A DNA stretch of 64,000 bases from Klebsiella pneumoniae (GTDB lineage: Bacteria; Pseudomonadota; Gammaproteobacteria; Enterobacterales; Enterobacteriaceae): positions 930,841 through 994,840 of the forward strand of contig NZ_KN046818.1 in the NCBI RefSeq assembly GCF_000742135.1, read 5' to 3'. Positions 1-8,436 of this stretch are shown here, piece by piece. Within the stretch, counting starts at the first letter, position 1. Every line of letters starts with the position of its first letter. Made by a program: the position numbers and the translations under genes. Under the pieces are notes generated by a model that did no database searches, was not told the DNA's origin, and was given only the letters and a program-made list of their open reading frames with translations.

Positions 1-799
1 ACGGCACCACCGAGATGAACGAGATAACCATGGTGACCAGGTAAATCTTCCAGTGCTCGGCGGCCGGGAAGCCGGCGGCCTCCAGTTGTCCGGGCAGGGC
101 GACAAAAGTGGACATCAGCATAATGTGCAGGCACATGATGCCAAAGTTAAGCTTCAGCAGGCGCGGCTCCGCCAGCACCTTGCTAAAGCAGCCCTTCACC
201 ATCCCGGATTCGCGGTTAAGGACATGGTTATGGCTGTTGGGCACCACCCACAGGGTGAGCAGGATGCCGACGGTCGCCAGGATGGCGATCATCCAGAACA
301 GCGCGTGCAGACCCAGCTGGTGGGTGACAATCGGCCCCAGCACCATGGCGATGGCGAAGGTGACGCCGAAGCTGACGCCGATAAAGGCCATCGCTTTGGT
401 GCGGTTCTGTTCGCGGGTGAGATCGGACAGCAGGGCCATAACCGCGGCGGCGATGGCGCCGGAGCCCTGCAGGGCGCGGCCAAGAATGATGCCCCAGATG
501 GAGTCGGTGAGCGCGGCGATGACGCTGCCGAGCACGAAGATAAGCAGGCCGCCGACGATCAATGGCTTACGGCCAATACGGTCAGATAACAGTCCGAAGG
601 GGATCTGGAACACCGCCTGCGCCAGGCCGTAGATACCGATCGCCAGGCCAATCAGCGCTTCACTGGCACCCTGCAACGCCATGCCATACGTGGTCAGAAC
701 CGGCAGGACCATAAACATGCCAAGCATACGCAGGGAGAATACTGTCCCCAAACCCCAGGTCGCGCGCAGTTCCCCTGGCGTCATTTTGTTATCGTTCAT
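1..799 (-). CDS. yajR: MFS transporter YajR (C-terminal part cut by window edge)
   Basis: This is the N-terminal 266 codons of an inner-membrane major facilitator superfamily transporter; the rest lies left of base 1. The protein starts MNDNKMTPGELRATW and reads through several hydrophobic segments. It carries the MFS loop 2-3 signature DRIGRKP after the second segment. Full-length YajR ends in a small cytoplasmic ferredoxin-like domain, which is not visible here. The start at 799 is preceded by GAGGTG about 5 bases upstream. Family and synteny with cyoE agree with E. coli yajR, although here about 10 kb of accessory DNA separates the two. The substrate is not established; a proton-driven drug or metabolite exporter is the usual guess. 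Confidence 0.9.
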   Translation of the reverse strand, partial: MNDNKMTPGELRATWGLGTVFSLRMLGMFMVLPVLTTYGMALQGASEALIGLAIGIYGLAQAVFQIPFGLLSDRIGRKPLIVGGLLIFVLGSVIAALTDSIWGIILGRALQGSGAIAAAVMALLSDLTREQNRTKAMAFIGVSFGVTFAIAMVLGPIVTHQLGLHALFWMIAILATVGILLTLWVVPNSHNHVLNRESGMVKGCFSKVLAEPRLLKLNFGIMCLHIMLMSTFVALPGQLEAAGFPAAEHWKIYLVTMVISFISVVP

Positions 800-914
800 T
801 ACCACCTCAATATAAAAACTGCGCCTAGTGTAGCGGCGGGGGGTAAGAAGCGTAAATAAATGTTTGTTTAACAGATATTACGGGGCTGTTGCGCGATGCG
901 ACAAGTTGGTAAAA

Positions 915-946
915 ATCAATAAACCAGTGGAGGGGGACTCCACTGG
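915..946 (-). terminator. Rho-independent terminator after the Gfo/Idh/MocA gene
   Basis: On the minus strand a perfect 9-bp stem (arms 938-946 and 924-932) with a 5-base loop is followed by a T-rich run (TTTATTGATTTTT). It lies directly after the oxidoreductase stop codon and separates that gene from yajR. Confidence 0.8.
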
Positions 947-958
947 CGAGGGGGAAAA

Positions 959-2137
959 TTAAGGTAAAGTAAAGTCAACCCACTGGCTGCCAGCGTCAGC
1001 CGATTTGACGCACTGCTCTACCCAATAGACGCCGTGCAGCCCGGCTTCGACGTCCGGATACCAGAAGTCTTGCAGGAAGGCGCGATCGTCGCGGTCCGTG
1101 GCGTCAATCGCCTGCGCATAGCGGCGATAGAGGTTGGCCCAGGCTTCGAACAGCCCTTCCGGATGGCCGCCGCCAATGCGGTCATCCGCCAGCGCGTTCG
1201 GCGACAGGTAGGGCATTCCACGTTCCAGAATGCGCGCCGGCTCGCCCTGCACCTCATAGCTGAGCTGGTTAGGATGCTCATCCCACCATTCGATGCTTGC
1301 TTTTTCGCCGACGATGCGCACTTTTTGCGAGTGCATGGCGCCGCTGTTGACCGCGCTGGTCCACATCGAGCCAACCGCGCCGTTGTCATATTCCATCAGG
1401 ACAAAGGCGTTATCTTCCAGCGGCGCGCGGGAGGGAACAAAGCTCTGACGGGAGCACATCAGCCGTTTGATATTGAGCTGCGGCGCCATGGTCTCGGCGA
1501 CAAACAGCGGATGGGTGGCCAGATCCCCAAGCACATAGCTGGGCCCGGCAAACTTCGGCGTTACTCGCCAGCGGGTGGATTCTGCCTGCAGCTCGACGGC
1601 CTGGTTATGGAAGCCGTGGGCGAATTGCATGTTAACGATGCGGATCTCGCCGAGCAGTCCATCGGCAATCATCTGCCGCGCCTGCTGGATCATCTGATAG
1701 CCGGCATAGCCGTAGGTGACGCCGACGATTTTGTTCTGTTTTTTGCTCAGATCCACCAGCTCGCGCGCCTCTTCGGCGGTAAAGCAGAGGGGCTTTTCGC
1801 AGATAACGTGGAGTCCCGCCTCCAGCGCCGCTTTGGTGATGGCGAAATGGGTATTGTTCGGGGTGGTGACCGAGACGACCTCGATCCCGTCAGGGCGCTG
1901 CGCCTCTTCGCGAAACAGGGTCTGGTAGTCGGCGTAGCAGCGCTCCGGCGCGATGCCCAGTTGCTCACCGAACGCGCGCCCGCGCTCGGCATCGACGTCA
2001 AGCGCGCCGGCCAGCAGGGTATAAACATTGTCACGCAGCGCCGCACAGCGGTGGCTGTAGCCGATCTGACTGGTTCCCCCGCCGCCGACCATGCCCCAGC
2101 GCAGGGAACGGGATAAGGGTTTCAGGCCGTTTAACAT
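959..2137 (-). CDS. Gfo/Idh/MocA family NAD(P)-dependent oxidoreductase
   Basis: A 392-aa cytoplasmic dehydrogenase of the glucose-fructose oxidoreductase / inositol dehydrogenase family. The N-terminal Rossmann fold shows the dinucleotide motif GMVGGGGTSQIG (about residues 15-26). It also has the family signature EKPLCFTAEEA (about 115-125), whose Lys is the conserved catalytic/nicotinamide-ring residue. A typical C-terminal alpha/beta substrate domain follows. These enzymes oxidise or reduce hydroxyls of sugars, inositols and related polyols. It lies 330 bp downstream of the aromatic-acid-type MFS gene in the same direction. It may therefore be co-regulated with that operon, but the gap and hairpin between them leave this open. 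The substrate cannot be predicted. Confidence 0.85.
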   Translation of the reverse strand: MLNGLKPLSRSLRWGMVGGGGTSQIGYSHRCAALRDNVYTLLAGALDVDAERGRAFGEQLGIAPERCYADYQTLFREEAQRPDGIEVVSVTTPNNTHFAITKAALEAGLHVICEKPLCFTAEEARELVDLSKKQNKIVGVTYGYAGYQMIQQARQMIADGLLGEIRIVNMQFAHGFHNQAVELQAESTRWRVTPKFAGPSYVLGDLATHPLFVAETMAPQLNIKRLMCSRQSFVPSRAPLEDNAFVLMEYDNGAVGSMWTSAVNSGAMHSQKVRIVGEKASIEWWDEHPNQLSYEVQGEPARILERGMPYLSPNALADDRIGGGHPEGLFEAWANLYRRYAQAIDATDRDDRAFLQDFWYPDVEAGLHGVYWVEQCVKSADAGSQWVDFTLP

Positions 2138-2467
2138 GGTGCTCTCCTTTTTGAAATCATTTGCACTCTGAGGCGCTCAATGCCGACGCCTGCGGCAACG
2201 CGCATCCGGATAGACTGACTTCAACTTAAGGAAATGTTTGTTCTGTTTCAATTGTGTTGTGGAATTTATTTTCCATATATGCGAGGGGGATCGAATTAGC
2301 GATAGTTTCTTTTGCGCTTGGTTGAAAAGGTGAGGGCGGGATATCGCCTGCCGGAGTCGTCCAGATTGTTGCGGGCGTTTTTTCGTTTCAAAAAATATGA
2401 AATAAATTTTCTTTATTAGCTGCTGAAGGCGGTGCAATCCGCCGATTGCACCGGGAACCAGATGCCG
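2138..2467. other. 330-bp intergenic region with an inverted repeat
   Basis: No gene is supported here. A perfect 9-bp inverted repeat (2431-2439 and 2444-2452, 4-base loop) lies 15 bp beyond the MFS stop codon. It has no T-run on the minus strand, so it is either a weak terminator or 3'-end processing hairpin, or an operator. The 2240-2440 part is A+T-rich and probably carries the promoter of the oxidoreductase at 959-2137. Confidence 0.5.
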
Positions 2468-3832
2468 CTATGACGCTCCGCGCACAGACGCGGGGGAAGT
2501 TGAAGCGACGGGAGGATGACCGGCGGCAAAGATGCCCTTCGCCGCCAGGCCTGCGACGGTGAGGGCTGCCGGGATACCGAGGATCAAAAAGACGCTTTCA
2601 AAGGGCAGGTTGAGCGCCATCATCTCGGCGCCGGCAAAGGCGCTGAGAATGGCGCCGATGCGCCCGACGCCGTGCATCCAGCTGGATCCCGTCGCCCGCG
2701 CCTGTGTAGGGTAGTAGCGGGCGGAGAGGGCGTTCATGCCGGTATTCGCGCCGTTCAGGCAGGCGCCGCTGATAAACGCCAGCATACAGAGCAAGGCAAA
2801 GCTGCCCGCGGCGTAGCCCATCGCCATGGTGAACAGGCCGCCAACGGCGTAGATTATCCCCAGCGCGCGATGGGGGTTGATCCTGTCCATCAGCCAGCCG
2901 GCAAACAACGAGCCGAGGGTGCCGCCCGCCTGGTAGATCGCCGTCATGATGGCCGCCTGGCTAACGGTCATTCCTACCGCTTTAACCAGCGTTGGCAGCC
3001 AGCTGCCGAGGATATAGACCAGGAACAGCCCCATAAAGTAGACCAGCCATAGCATCAGCGAGCCGAAACCGTACTGGCGGGAGAGGACAATGCGCATCGC
3101 GTTGCCGGCCGCTGGCTGCGCCGGTAGGATAAACCTCACATTGTCGCTGATTTGTCCGGGATAGAGACGGTTAAGAATGGCGCGTATGCGCGCCGCGGGC
3201 GCTTGTTTGATCACCAGAAAACGAACCGATTCCGGCAGCAGCCAGATGAGCAGGGGGGCAAACAGCAGCGGCAGAATACCGCCGAGCGCCATCAGCGAGT
3301 GCCAGCCAAACTGGGGGATCAGCCACGATGCCGAAAATCCTCCCGCCGCCGCACCGAAGGTGAACCCGCAAAAGATGACGGTGATAATAAATGAACGCTG
3401 GCGTTCCGGGGCGTATTCCGACACCAGCGTCCCGATATTCGGCATCGCGGCGCCCAGCCCGAGGCCAGTCATAAAGCGAAAGAACATCATCTGTTCTACG
3501 TTGTGCGAGAAGGCGGTGGCGATGGTCCAGAAACCGAAGAAGAAAACGCTGTTGATGATGATTTTCTTACGTCCCAGCCAGTCGGCGAGCGGGCCGGAGA
3601 AAATCGCCCCCAGCGCGAGGCCGATCAGCGCGGCGCTGATCACCAGACCCAGCTGGTGGTTGCTTACCCCCCATTCCAGCTTTAGCGTCGGGGCGATAAA
3701 GCCCATGATCGCGATATCAAAACCATCGAGAGCGATGACGCAAAAGCCGAGAAATATAATCAGCTTCTGAAATCGGCTCAGCGGGTTACGATTTATTAAC
3801 TCTCTGACATCCAGGCGTTGAGTCTGTGTCAT
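2468..3832 (-). CDS. MFS transporter, aromatic acid:H+ symporter (PcaK/BenK-like)
   Basis: A 454-aa inner-membrane secondary transporter. The start at 3832 is preceded by AAGGAA and lies 10 bp after the stop of the upstream gene, so I prefer it to a longer in-frame start. TM1 contains ALDGFDIAIMGF, the acidic DGFD motif typical of the aromatic acid:H+ symporter (AAHS) family (PcaK, MhpT, BenK). The loop 2-3 motif reads GPLADWLGRKK. The family imports hydroxybenzoates, protocatechuate or shikimate-like acids with protons. Its position as last gene of the AroE-like/flavoprotein operon suggests that it brings in the substrate of that pathway. The exact substrate is an inference. Confidence 0.85.
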   Translation of the reverse strand: MTQTQRLDVRELINRNPLSRFQKLIIFLGFCVIALDGFDIAIMGFIAPTLKLEWGVSNHQLGLVISAALIGLALGAIFSGPLADWLGRKKIIINSVFFFGFWTIATAFSHNVEQMMFFRFMTGLGLGAAMPNIGTLVSEYAPERQRSFIITVIFCGFTFGAAAGGFSASWLIPQFGWHSLMALGGILPLLFAPLLIWLLPESVRFLVIKQAPAARIRAILNRLYPGQISDNVRFILPAQPAAGNAMRIVLSRQYGFGSLMLWLVYFMGLFLVYILGSWLPTLVKAVGMTVSQAAIMTAIYQAGGTLGSLFAGWLMDRINPHRALGIIYAVGGLFTMAMGYAAGSFALLCMLAFISGACLNGANTGMNALSARYYPTQARATGSSWMHGVGRIGAILSAFAGAEMMALNLPFESVFLILGIPAALTVAGLAAKGIFAAGHPPVASTSPASVRGAS

Positions 3833-3842
3833 AGCGTATTCC

Positions 3843-4661
3843 TTATGCGCAGGCGTGCAGGTAGGGTTGCGCGGCATCGAACAGTAACTGCGCCCGCTGA
3901 AGAGGCGGCAGGGCGCCTTGCTCGCCGTCAAGCGGCACTTCGAGAGAGACCGGCAGCGTCGCCGGCAGGGCCGACATCAGACCATGCAGATCCAGACCGC
4001 CTTCCCCCGGCACGTTGCGCGCCGAGCGGGCCTGGCGGATAAGTTCCTGCTCGCTCTCCGGCCTCTGCGCCGCGCCATCGCAGAGTTGCATATAGTTGAG
4101 ATGATGCGCGGGCAGGCTGGAGAGGGCGGCGAGCGATTCTCCCGCGCGCCAGAAATGGAGAGCGTCCACCAGAATGCCGATGTCTTCCCGCCCGCTGGCG
4201 GCGATTAGTGCTTGCGCTGCGGCGATGTTGCGCAACTGGGTCCAGGGCATCGGCTCAAGATTCATGGTCAGCCCAAATGGACGACCGGCCGCGGCGAGGA
4301 TGGCGAGGTTGTCAGCGCTGCGCTGAAGGTTGTCATCATTGCCGGCGACTAACACCTGTCCGGCGCCAAGACGCGCGGCGGTCTCCATAAAACGCTGCAG
4401 CCGATCGTCGAGGGTAAACCCGGGGGTCAGGCGGACGATCTCCACGTCCGACACGCGGATGCCAGTTTCCATCAACGCGGCGAGCGTCGCCCGGACGGCC
4501 GGGGTATCGCCCAGCATGTCGTAGTCCGGGTCGGTCGGTGTGGCGGGGAGCAGTCGCAGCCCAACGTGGGTAAAACCGGTTCTGGCCGCAATCCGCACCT
4601 GTTCGGGGGGAGGGACATCGAGCAGGGTCAGCGCGGCGAGCGATAGGGTACGCTTGTTCAT
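3843..4661 (-). CDS. TIM-barrel sugar-phosphate isomerase / dehydroshikimate dehydratase-like protein
   Basis: A 272-aa protein of the xylose isomerase-like / AP endonuclease 2 TIM-barrel superfamily. Acidic and histidine metal ligands occur at the expected strand ends: NLEP (about residue 135), VDALHFWRAG (about 167-176), the QLCDG segment, and SLEVPLDGE near the C-terminus. The fold is shared by sugar isomerases, IolE/IolI, hydroxypyruvate isomerase and 3-dehydroshikimate dehydratases (AsbF/QuiC type). The operon also encodes an AroE-like dehydrogenase and an aromatic-acid transporter, so a dehydratase that makes an aromatic acid is plausible but unproven. The next gene starts 10 bp after its stop. 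Confidence 0.75.
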   Translation of the reverse strand: MNKRTLSLAALTLLDVPPPEQVRIAARTGFTHVGLRLLPATPTDPDYDMLGDTPAVRATLAALMETGIRVSDVEIVRLTPGFTLDDRLQRFMETAARLGAGQVLVAGNDDNLQRSADNLAILAAAGRPFGLTMNLEPMPWTQLRNIAAAQALIAASGREDIGILVDALHFWRAGESLAALSSLPAHHLNYMQLCDGAAQRPESEQELIRQARSARNVPGEGGLDLHGLMSALPATLPVSLEVPLDGEQGALPPLQRAQLLFDAAQPYLHACA

Positions 4662-4735
4662 AAAGGGCTCCGGTACAGTTGCAGGTGAAGAGAGTTAGGG
4701 GGCATCCATTCGTGGAAATCAAGTTATGTTATTGT

Positions 4736-6415
4736 TTATATTTGTTTTTTTGCCAGGTTTTTACCCACCAGATAGCCGAAGGTCATGGCGGGCCCGAGGG
4801 TGATCCCTCCGCTGGGGTAATAGCCGCGCATCACGCTCGACATGTCGTTGCCGATGGCGTACAGACCCGGTATCGGCTGCTTCTGTTCATCCAGCACCCG
4901 GGCGTGTTCGTCGGTTTGCAATCCGCTGAAGGTGCCCAGCGAGCCGGGCAGAATGCGCACCGCGTAGAACGGCCCTTCGCGCAGCGGTCCGAGCGTCACC
5001 TGATGGTCGCCCTGGGCGCGGTTATAGGCTGATGCCCCGCGGTGAAAATCGACGTCTTCGCCAGCGCTGGCGAAGTGGTTAAAGCGTTCAACGGTTTCCG
5101 CCAGCGCATTGGCGTCGATAGCGCACTGCTTCGCCAGCTCCGCCAGGGTGTTTCCTCGCTGCAGATAGCCGGTACGCAGCCAGGCGGTGGGGGTGAACGG
5201 GAACGGTCTGGCGTGGCCCAGGCCGTATCGACGCAGCGTACGACGATCGGCCAGCAGCCAGGCCTGCGGCGTGTCGCCCGCGGGTGTGGCCGCCAGCAGG
5301 GCGGCGATAAAGTCATGGTAAGAGTCGGCCTCGTTAACAAAACGTTTGCCGTTGGGCAGGACGGCGATCACCCCGGGTTTGGCGCGCTCCACCAGATGAG
5401 GAAACATTAGCTGCTGGCCGCTGGCCAGAGTGACGCGGGACACCGGCGCCCAGGCCAGCGGGTGGCGCAGGGAAGTGTCGAACTGGCCGCCGACGGATTC
5501 GCCAAGCCTGATCCCCTCGCCCTGATTGTCCGGCGGTGCGGCGGAGAAATGGCCATAACCCTCCGCCGCGTGAGGCACCACCTGCGCCAGCCGCTGGCGA
5601 TCGTGGGGAAAACCGCCGCAGGCCAGCACCACGGCGCCTGCTTCGACGTGAATCTCCCCGCCGTCGCTGCGCAGCACCGCGCCGGACACGCCCGGCGGAC
5701 CCTGCAGCAGCCGAACCACCGGGGCATTGAGCTGAAAACGCACGCCGGCGTCGAGGGCGGATCGCAGCAGACGGGCGACCAGCGCATTGCCATTGACCAG
5801 ATGCTGCCCCCGTCCGGCGCGTAGCCGCTGCCAGCCGTGGCGCAGCAGGCGGCGGGCAGCATACAGCGCGGAGCGCGGCGAGCGGGTGGCATTGAAAAAA
5901 TGCGCCATATCCGCGCCGCCGGCGATGCCCATCCCGCCCAGGCTAATGGTTTCCAGCGGCGGACGCAGGCGATGGAGCCAGTCGCCGAGCAGGCGGCCAT
6001 CGTAGGGTTGCGCGGTGACCGACCGCCCACCGTTCGCCGCACCCGGCGACGGGTGAAAGTCCGGCATGGCGCTGCCCGAGAGAAACTGCACCGCCGTCCG
6101 CTGATGGAAAAATTCCACCATCTCCGGCCCGTAACGCAGGAAGGTTTGCAGACGAATATCGGCGGCTTCGCCCCCCATCTCATGCTGCAGATAGGTCAGC
6201 GGCGCGTCGGCTGCTTCGTCGATGCCCTCCGCCCGCGCCAGCGGGTTGCGGGGGATCCACAGCCAGCCGCCGGACCAGGCGCTGGTTCCGCCGAGCACTG
6301 ACGCTTTCTCCGCCACCATGACGCTGGCGCCGTGCATCGCCGCAGTCACCGCGGCAGAGAGCCCCGCGGCGCCGGAGCCGACCACCAGCACATCCACCTT
6401 CACAGGCCCGCTCAT
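4736..6415 (-). CDS. FAD-dependent oxidoreductase (fumarate reductase / ketosteroid dehydrogenase type)
   Basis: A 559-aa flavoprotein. The N-terminal FAD-binding motif is DVLVVGSGAAGLSAA (about residues 8-22), followed by GGTSAWSGGWLW. The C-terminal FAD contact LYAIGNDMSSVMRGYYPSGG is also present. This is the FAD_binding_2 family (fumarate reductase flavoprotein, urocanate reductase, 3-ketosteroid-1-dehydrogenase), which introduces or reduces a C=C bond next to a carbonyl or carboxylate. No Tat or Sec signal is seen, so it should act in the cytoplasm. It is a clear paralogue of the flavoprotein at 6760-8436, from which it is separated only by the NIPSNAP gene. The substrate is unknown. Confidence 0.85.
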   Translation of the reverse strand: MSGPVKVDVLVVGSGAAGLSAAVTAAMHGASVMVAEKASVLGGTSAWSGGWLWIPRNPLARAEGIDEAADAPLTYLQHEMGGEAADIRLQTFLRYGPEMVEFFHQRTAVQFLSGSAMPDFHPSPGAANGGRSVTAQPYDGRLLGDWLHRLRPPLETISLGGMGIAGGADMAHFFNATRSPRSALYAARRLLRHGWQRLRAGRGQHLVNGNALVARLLRSALDAGVRFQLNAPVVRLLQGPPGVSGAVLRSDGGEIHVEAGAVVLACGGFPHDRQRLAQVVPHAAEGYGHFSAAPPDNQGEGIRLGESVGGQFDTSLRHPLAWAPVSRVTLASGQQLMFPHLVERAKPGVIAVLPNGKRFVNEADSYHDFIAALLAATPAGDTPQAWLLADRRTLRRYGLGHARPFPFTPTAWLRTGYLQRGNTLAELAKQCAIDANALAETVERFNHFASAGEDVDFHRGASAYNRAQGDHQVTLGPLREGPFYAVRILPGSLGTFSGLQTDEHARVLDEQKQPIPGLYAIGNDMSSVMRGYYPSGGITLGPAMTFGYLVGKNLAKKQI

Positions 6416-6425
6416 GTTGGACTCC

Positions 6426-6746
6426 TTACTGCAGAGGTGAAAAAGCGGTGGGGCGCATCAGCACCGACTCGAGGCGTTCCACGGCGGCCAGTTCGCGATT
6501 TTTACGCGAGAAGGTCTGCCAGCGTTCGTCCTGGGCCATCCGCGCGCGGCGCACCAGACGATCGTCCAGGCTTTCATAAGCCCAGATGTGCACTACCTGA
6601 TTGACCACGCCGATCTCGGTAAAAAAGAAGCCGATTAGCTGGCCGAGATGGTCGGTTTGCACCGCCAGGGCATCGCTTTGGTACAGCGCCAGCCAGTCGG
6701 CCATTTTCAGCGGATTGATGGTGTACGTGCGTTTTTCGTAGATCAT
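6426..6746 (-). CDS. NIPSNAP family protein
   Basis: A 106-aa protein beginning MIYEKRTYTINPLKMADWLA, the usual opening of NIPSNAP (dimeric ferredoxin-like alpha/beta barrel) proteins. The start at 6746 has AGGA at a suitable distance; the longer reading frame would overlap the upstream flavoprotein. Conserved features include FFTEIGVVNQVVHIWAYESL. NIPSNAP proteins recur beside flavoproteins and dehydrogenases in catabolic operons, but their biochemical role is not settled. Here it sits between the two paralogous flavoproteins, which suggests a shared accessory or isomerase-like function. Confidence 0.85.
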   Translation of the reverse strand: MIYEKRTYTINPLKMADWLALYQSDALAVQTDHLGQLIGFFFTEIGVVNQVVHIWAYESLDDRLVRRARMAQDERWQTFSRKNRELAAVERLESVLMRPTAFSPLQ

Positions 6747-6759
6747 GATGTTTTCCTGA

Positions 6760-8436
6760 TTAGTGGGTGGAGTGTTGTGCCAGATGGCAGGCGGCGAGAT
6801 AGCCAAACGTCAGCCCTGGGCCGAGGGTGATGCCGGGGCCCGGATAGGTGCCGGCCATCAGCGAATCCATGTCGTTTCCCACCGCGTACAGCCCCGGGAT
6901 GGGGTTTCCTTGGGTATTGACGACCTGGGCATCGGCGGTGGTGACCAGGCCCCGTGAGGTCCCCAGATCGCCGGTATAAAGTTTGATGGCATAGAACGGC
7001 GCGCTGAGCAGGGGGGCATTACAGGCGTCAGGCTGATGGCCCGGATCGCCCATCGCCCGGTTATAGCTGTTGCCGCCTTTAGCAAATTCCCGATCCACGC
7101 CCTGCGCGGCGTCGCGGTTGTAGCGGGCTACCGTTTCGCTCAGGGTTTGGGCATCCAGACCAAGCTGTTGCGCCAGCGCGGCCAGGGTATCGGCTTTGTG
7201 CAGATAGCCAGCGGCGACCAGGGCGTCATTATTGACCGGCGCCGGGCGCGCCAGTCCGAGGCCATAACGCTTCATCGCCTGGGCGTCGCAGAGTAAAAAA
7301 CACGGGGCATTTTCCGCTGCATCCTGCATTGCGCTGGCGAAATGGTGATAGGAGCTGGACTCGTTGACGAAGCGTACCGCCCGCTGATTGACGGCAATCA
7401 CGCCCGGTTTTGCGCGATCGGTTACCAGATGGGGGAAGCGCTCCTCGCTGCCGTCGGCCCGGGTCAGCACCGATACCGGCGCCCAGAAAAAGTTGGAGGC
7501 CCGATCGGCTCCCTCGCGAGCGTTAAGCGCCGCCGCGAGATGCAGCGCGGCGCCATCGTTGGCCGGCGGCGACATGGTGAAGTGTTCGCGGGTATGTGGC
7601 CGATAGCGCGCCGCCAGCGCGCCCGCGGCGAAGCCGCCTGCGGCCAGCACCACCCCGCGGCGGGCGTGCAGCGTCTCTCTTTGCCCCTGATACTCAATCT
7701 CCACCCCGTGGACCGCGCCTTGCGCTTCGCACAGCGCCAGAACATTGACATTCAGCCGCAGGTTCATGCCTTTACGCAGCGCCGTTGTCGCCATGCGGGC
7801 TATCAGCGCATTGCCCATCGCCAGGCGGGTGCCGCGAGGGTACTTCACCCGGTCGCGGGCGTAGCGCAGCAGCAGCCGGGTGCAATGGGCCAGGGAGCGC
7901 AGCGAGCGGCGCATGTCGAGAAAATGTTGAATATCGACGCGGTTGACCATCATCCCGCCAAACAGCAGCATCCCCGGCGGCGGTGAACGCAGGTCGCGAA
8001 ACGCGTCCCCCAGTTCACGACCGTCATACTCCACCACCTCCAGCGCACGACCGACGTCGACTGCGCCGGGTTCATCCGGATAGTAATCGGGCGAGAGCGG
8101 ACGCAGGCTGTACTTTACTGCCCCCTCACGCTCGAGAAAGGCCAGCGCCTCCCGCCCGGCGCTGACAAACGCTTCGGCAAGATCTTCGCGGTACTGGCCC
8201 TCGCCGATAATGGTTCGCAGGTAGGTTTTCATCGCCTCGGCGCTACCGCTTTTGCCCTCGGCGCGCGCCTGGTCGGTATCGTGCAGCCACACGGCGCCGC
8301 CGGAGATGGCCGAGGTGCCGCCGAACTGGCCGGCTTTCTCCAGCATCAGCACCGACAGCCCTTTACAGCAGGCGGTGACCGCGGCGGCAAAACCGGCCGC
8401 GCCGCTGCCGATGACGATCACATCCCAGCTCTTCAT
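6760..8436 (-). CDS. FAD-dependent oxidoreductase, paralogue of the 4736-6415 protein
   Basis: A 558-aa flavoprotein starting MKSWDVIVIGSGAAGFAA. I place the start at 8436 because it forms an ATGA overlap with the stop of the upstream AroE-like gene. The FAD motif GSGAAG, the GGTSAISGGAVW segment, SYHHFASAM in the middle and the C-terminal YAVGNDMDSLMAGTYPGPG all align with its neighbour at 4736-6415. The two therefore probably arose by duplication. The family performs FAD-linked dehydrogenation or reduction of activated C-C bonds. Two copies in one operon suggest either a heterodimer or two successive dehydrogenations, for example during aromatisation of a ring; this is inference. Confidence 0.85.
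   Translation of the reverse strand: MKSWDVIVIGSGAAGFAAAVTACCKGLSVLMLEKAGQFGGTSAISGGAVWLHDTDQARAEGKSGSAEAMKTYLRTIIGEGQYREDLAEAFVSAGREALAFLEREGAVKYSLRPLSPDYYPDEPGAVDVGRALEVVEYDGRELGDAFRDLRSPPPGMLLFGGMMVNRVDIQHFLDMRRSLRSLAHCTRLLLRYARDRVKYPRGTRLAMGNALIARMATTALRKGMNLRLNVNVLALCEAQGAVHGVEIEYQGQRETLHARRGVVLAAGGFAAGALAARYRPHTREHFTMSPPANDGAALHLAAALNAREGADRASNFFWAPVSVLTRADGSEERFPHLVTDRAKPGVIAVNQRAVRFVNESSSYHHFASAMQDAAENAPCFLLCDAQAMKRYGLGLARPAPVNNDALVAAGYLHKADTLAALAQQLGLDAQTLSETVARYNRDAAQGVDREFAKGGNSYNRAMGDPGHQPDACNAPLLSAPFYAIKLYTGDLGTSRGLVTTADAQVVNTQGNPIPGLYAVGNDMDSLMAGTYPGPGITLGPGLTFGYLAACHLAQHSTH

Noticed and set aside
1034-2116. A 360-codon plus-strand frame opposite the Gfo/Idh/MocA gene
   Set aside because: It is a shadow frame. 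The minus-strand protein has family motifs and a terminator.
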